From assembly GCF_036700095.1 (NCBI RefSeq), contig NZ_CP144918.1, forward strand, positions 1,799,001-1,863,000: DNA of 64,000 nt, written 5' to 3'. Shown here piece after piece: positions 62,985-64,000 of the stretch; position 1 is the stretch's first letter; every line of letters starts with the position of its first letter. The notes below the pieces were generated by a model that was given only the letters and a program-made list of their open reading frames with translations, searched no databases and was not told where the DNA came from. Made by a program: the position numbers and the translations under genes. Source of the DNA: Pelagerythrobacter marensis (GTDB lineage Bacteria; Pseudomonadota; Alphaproteobacteria; Sphingomonadales; Sphingomonadaceae).

Positions 62985-64000
62985 TGGACCTCAAGTCTTC
63001 CCTCGCGCTCATCGCGCCGGAAATCGTGCTGAGCCTGTCGGCGCTGGCGCTGCTGCTCTTTGCCGCGTGGAGCCGCAATTCCGGCCGCCCGGTCGGCATT
63101 CTTGCCGCGATCGCGCTGGGCGGGGCGAGTTTCCTCGCCGCGCCGGCTCTTTGCAGCGGTGCCATGGGCGCCGATACGCTTGCCTTCGGCGGGCAGTTCG
63201 CGGCCGATGCTTTCGCGTCCTTCGCCAAGATCCTGATCTTCCTGTCCGCGATCGGCTGCCTGATGGTGGCTCCGAAGTTCTTCGACCGCGACGGAGGGCT
63301 GCGGCCCGAGTATCCGGTGCTGATGCTGTTGGCCACGCTGGGCATGGCGATCATGGTTTCGGCAACCGATTTCATGACGCTCTATATCGGGCTCGAACTC
63401 AACAGCCTTGCCGCCTATGTCCTGGCGTCGTTCATGCGCAGCGACGATCGCTCGGCGGAAGCGGGTCTCAAGTATTTCGTCCTCGGCGCGCTCGCCAGCG
63501 GCATCCTGCTCTATGGCGCCAGCCTCGTCTACGGCTTCACCGGCACGACCTCGTTCGAAGGCGTGCGCGCGGCGATGGCCGGCGAATTGTCGATGGGCAT
63601 GCTGTTCGGGCTGATCTTCGTCCTCGCCGGGCTGGCGTTCAAGATCGCCGCCGTCCCGTTCCACATGTGGACTCCCGACGTCTACGAAGGTGCGCCGACG
63701 CCCGTGACGACCTTTTTCGCCACCGCGCCGAAGGTCGCCGCCATAGCGCTGACGGCGCGTGTCGCGCTCGATGCCTTCGGCGGCCAGACCGACGCTTGGC
63801 GCCAGATCGTGATCTTCGCCGCGCTCGCCTCGATCGTGGTCGGCGCGCTGGGCGCGATCGGGCAGAGCAATCTCAAGCGGCTGCTGGCCTATTCCTCGAT
63901 CAACAACGTCGGCTTCATCCTGATCGGCCTTGCCGCGGGCACGGCCGGCGGGGTCTCGGCCATGCTGGTCTATCTCGCGATCTATGTCGCAATGTCGCTG
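62984..64000 (+). CDS. nuoN: NADH-quinone oxidoreductase subunit N (3' truncated)
   Basis: The first 339 residues of the third antiporter-like pump; the gene runs off the window. TLYIGLELNSLAAYVLASF contains the conserved Glu, and FKIAAVPFHMWTPDVYEGAPTPVTTFFATAPKVAA is the central signature. ATG 62984 overlaps the nuoM stop. No frameshift is seen in the visible part. Confidence 0.96.
   Translation, partial: MDLKSSLALIAPEIVLSLSALALLLFAAWSRNSGRPVGILAAIALGGASFLAAPALCSGAMGADTLAFGGQFAADAFASFAKILIFLSAIGCLMVAPKFFDRDGGLRPEYPVLMLLATLGMAIMVSATDFMTLYIGLELNSLAAYVLASFMRSDDRSAEAGLKYFVLGALASGILLYGASLVYGFTGTTSFEGVRAAMAGELSMGMLFGLIFVLAGLAFKIAAVPFHMWTPDVYEGAPTPVTTFFATAPKVAAIALTARVALDAFGGQTDAWRQIVIFAALASIVVGALGAIGQSNLKRLLAYSSINNVGFILIGLAAGTAGGVSAMLVYLAIYVAMSL

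Noticed and set aside
1-64000. CRISPR array, tRNA or rRNA genes
   Set aside because: I looked for spaced direct repeats and cloverleaf-like sequences in the gaps and saw none. Gaps are short and explained by leaders, hairpins or repeats.

Overview
This 64 kb window is GC-rich, densely coding, and reads as a chromosome segment of an alphaproteobacterium. The most likely group is Sphingomonadales, probably the Erythrobacteraceae. That placement is an inference from gene content and order: a full exosortase A (XrtA) exopolysaccharide locus, an RNase E with an acidic insertion in its S1 region, an RF2 gene without the programmed frameshift, a 14-gene nuo operon, and sphingomonad-type intergenic palindromes. 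I see no rRNA, tRNA, CRISPR array, transposase or prophage.

Layout. Bases 1-5397 (+) hold housekeeping genes: the end of an N-formylglutamate amidohydrolase, ilvD, a small lipoprotein, the NAD(P)H-hydrate repair enzyme and a RlmD/TrmA-type RNA methyltransferase. Bases 5394-23871 are the XrtA/EPS locus. A leftward arm encodes two hydrolases, an acyl carrier protein and a GNAT-like protein. A rightward arm encodes an acyl-CoA ligase, a PLP decarboxylase, polysaccharide export, chain-length and tyrosine-kinase proteins, an outer-membrane barrel, an ATPase, a deacetylase, a FemAB-like protein, a glycosyltransferase, the exosortase and an amidotransferase. An RpfF-like crotonase (candidate diffusible-signal-factor synthase) follows at 24011 behind its own AT-rich upstream region. 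Bases 25083-28198 (-) carry pirin, ZapE, a PaaI-type thioesterase and sdhB.

Bases 28269-31898 hold an unusual trio: two paralogous ATP-grasp ligases flanking a PLP-dependent enzyme. I could not assign it to a known pathway, and it is the best candidate here for an undescribed biosynthetic system. RNase E follows (-), then an amidase, PBP1A, an exported peroxiredoxin, RF2, a lipoprotein-signal methyltransferase and a nitronate monooxygenase-type protein (+). An ammonium transporter, a 2-hydroxyacid dehydrogenase, an SH3 protein, a lipoprotein, a thiolase and an aldehyde dehydrogenase come next.

From 49199 to the window end runs the complex I operon nuoA-N, cut off inside nuoN, with a 46-residue membrane protein between nuoE and nuoF. 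Four of its junctions (D/E, F/G, G/H, I/J) carry palindromic repeat elements, and several of these abut the next gene's ribosome binding site. The G/H junction also holds a well-formed sigma-70-type promoter directly preceded by a GTTC-N7-GTTC motif, the form of the alphaproteobacterial LexA box.

The EPS genes fit a polymerisation, export and protein-sorting system that works with PEP-CTERM proteins. No PEP-CTERM substrate and no PrsK/PrsR regulator was recognised in the window.
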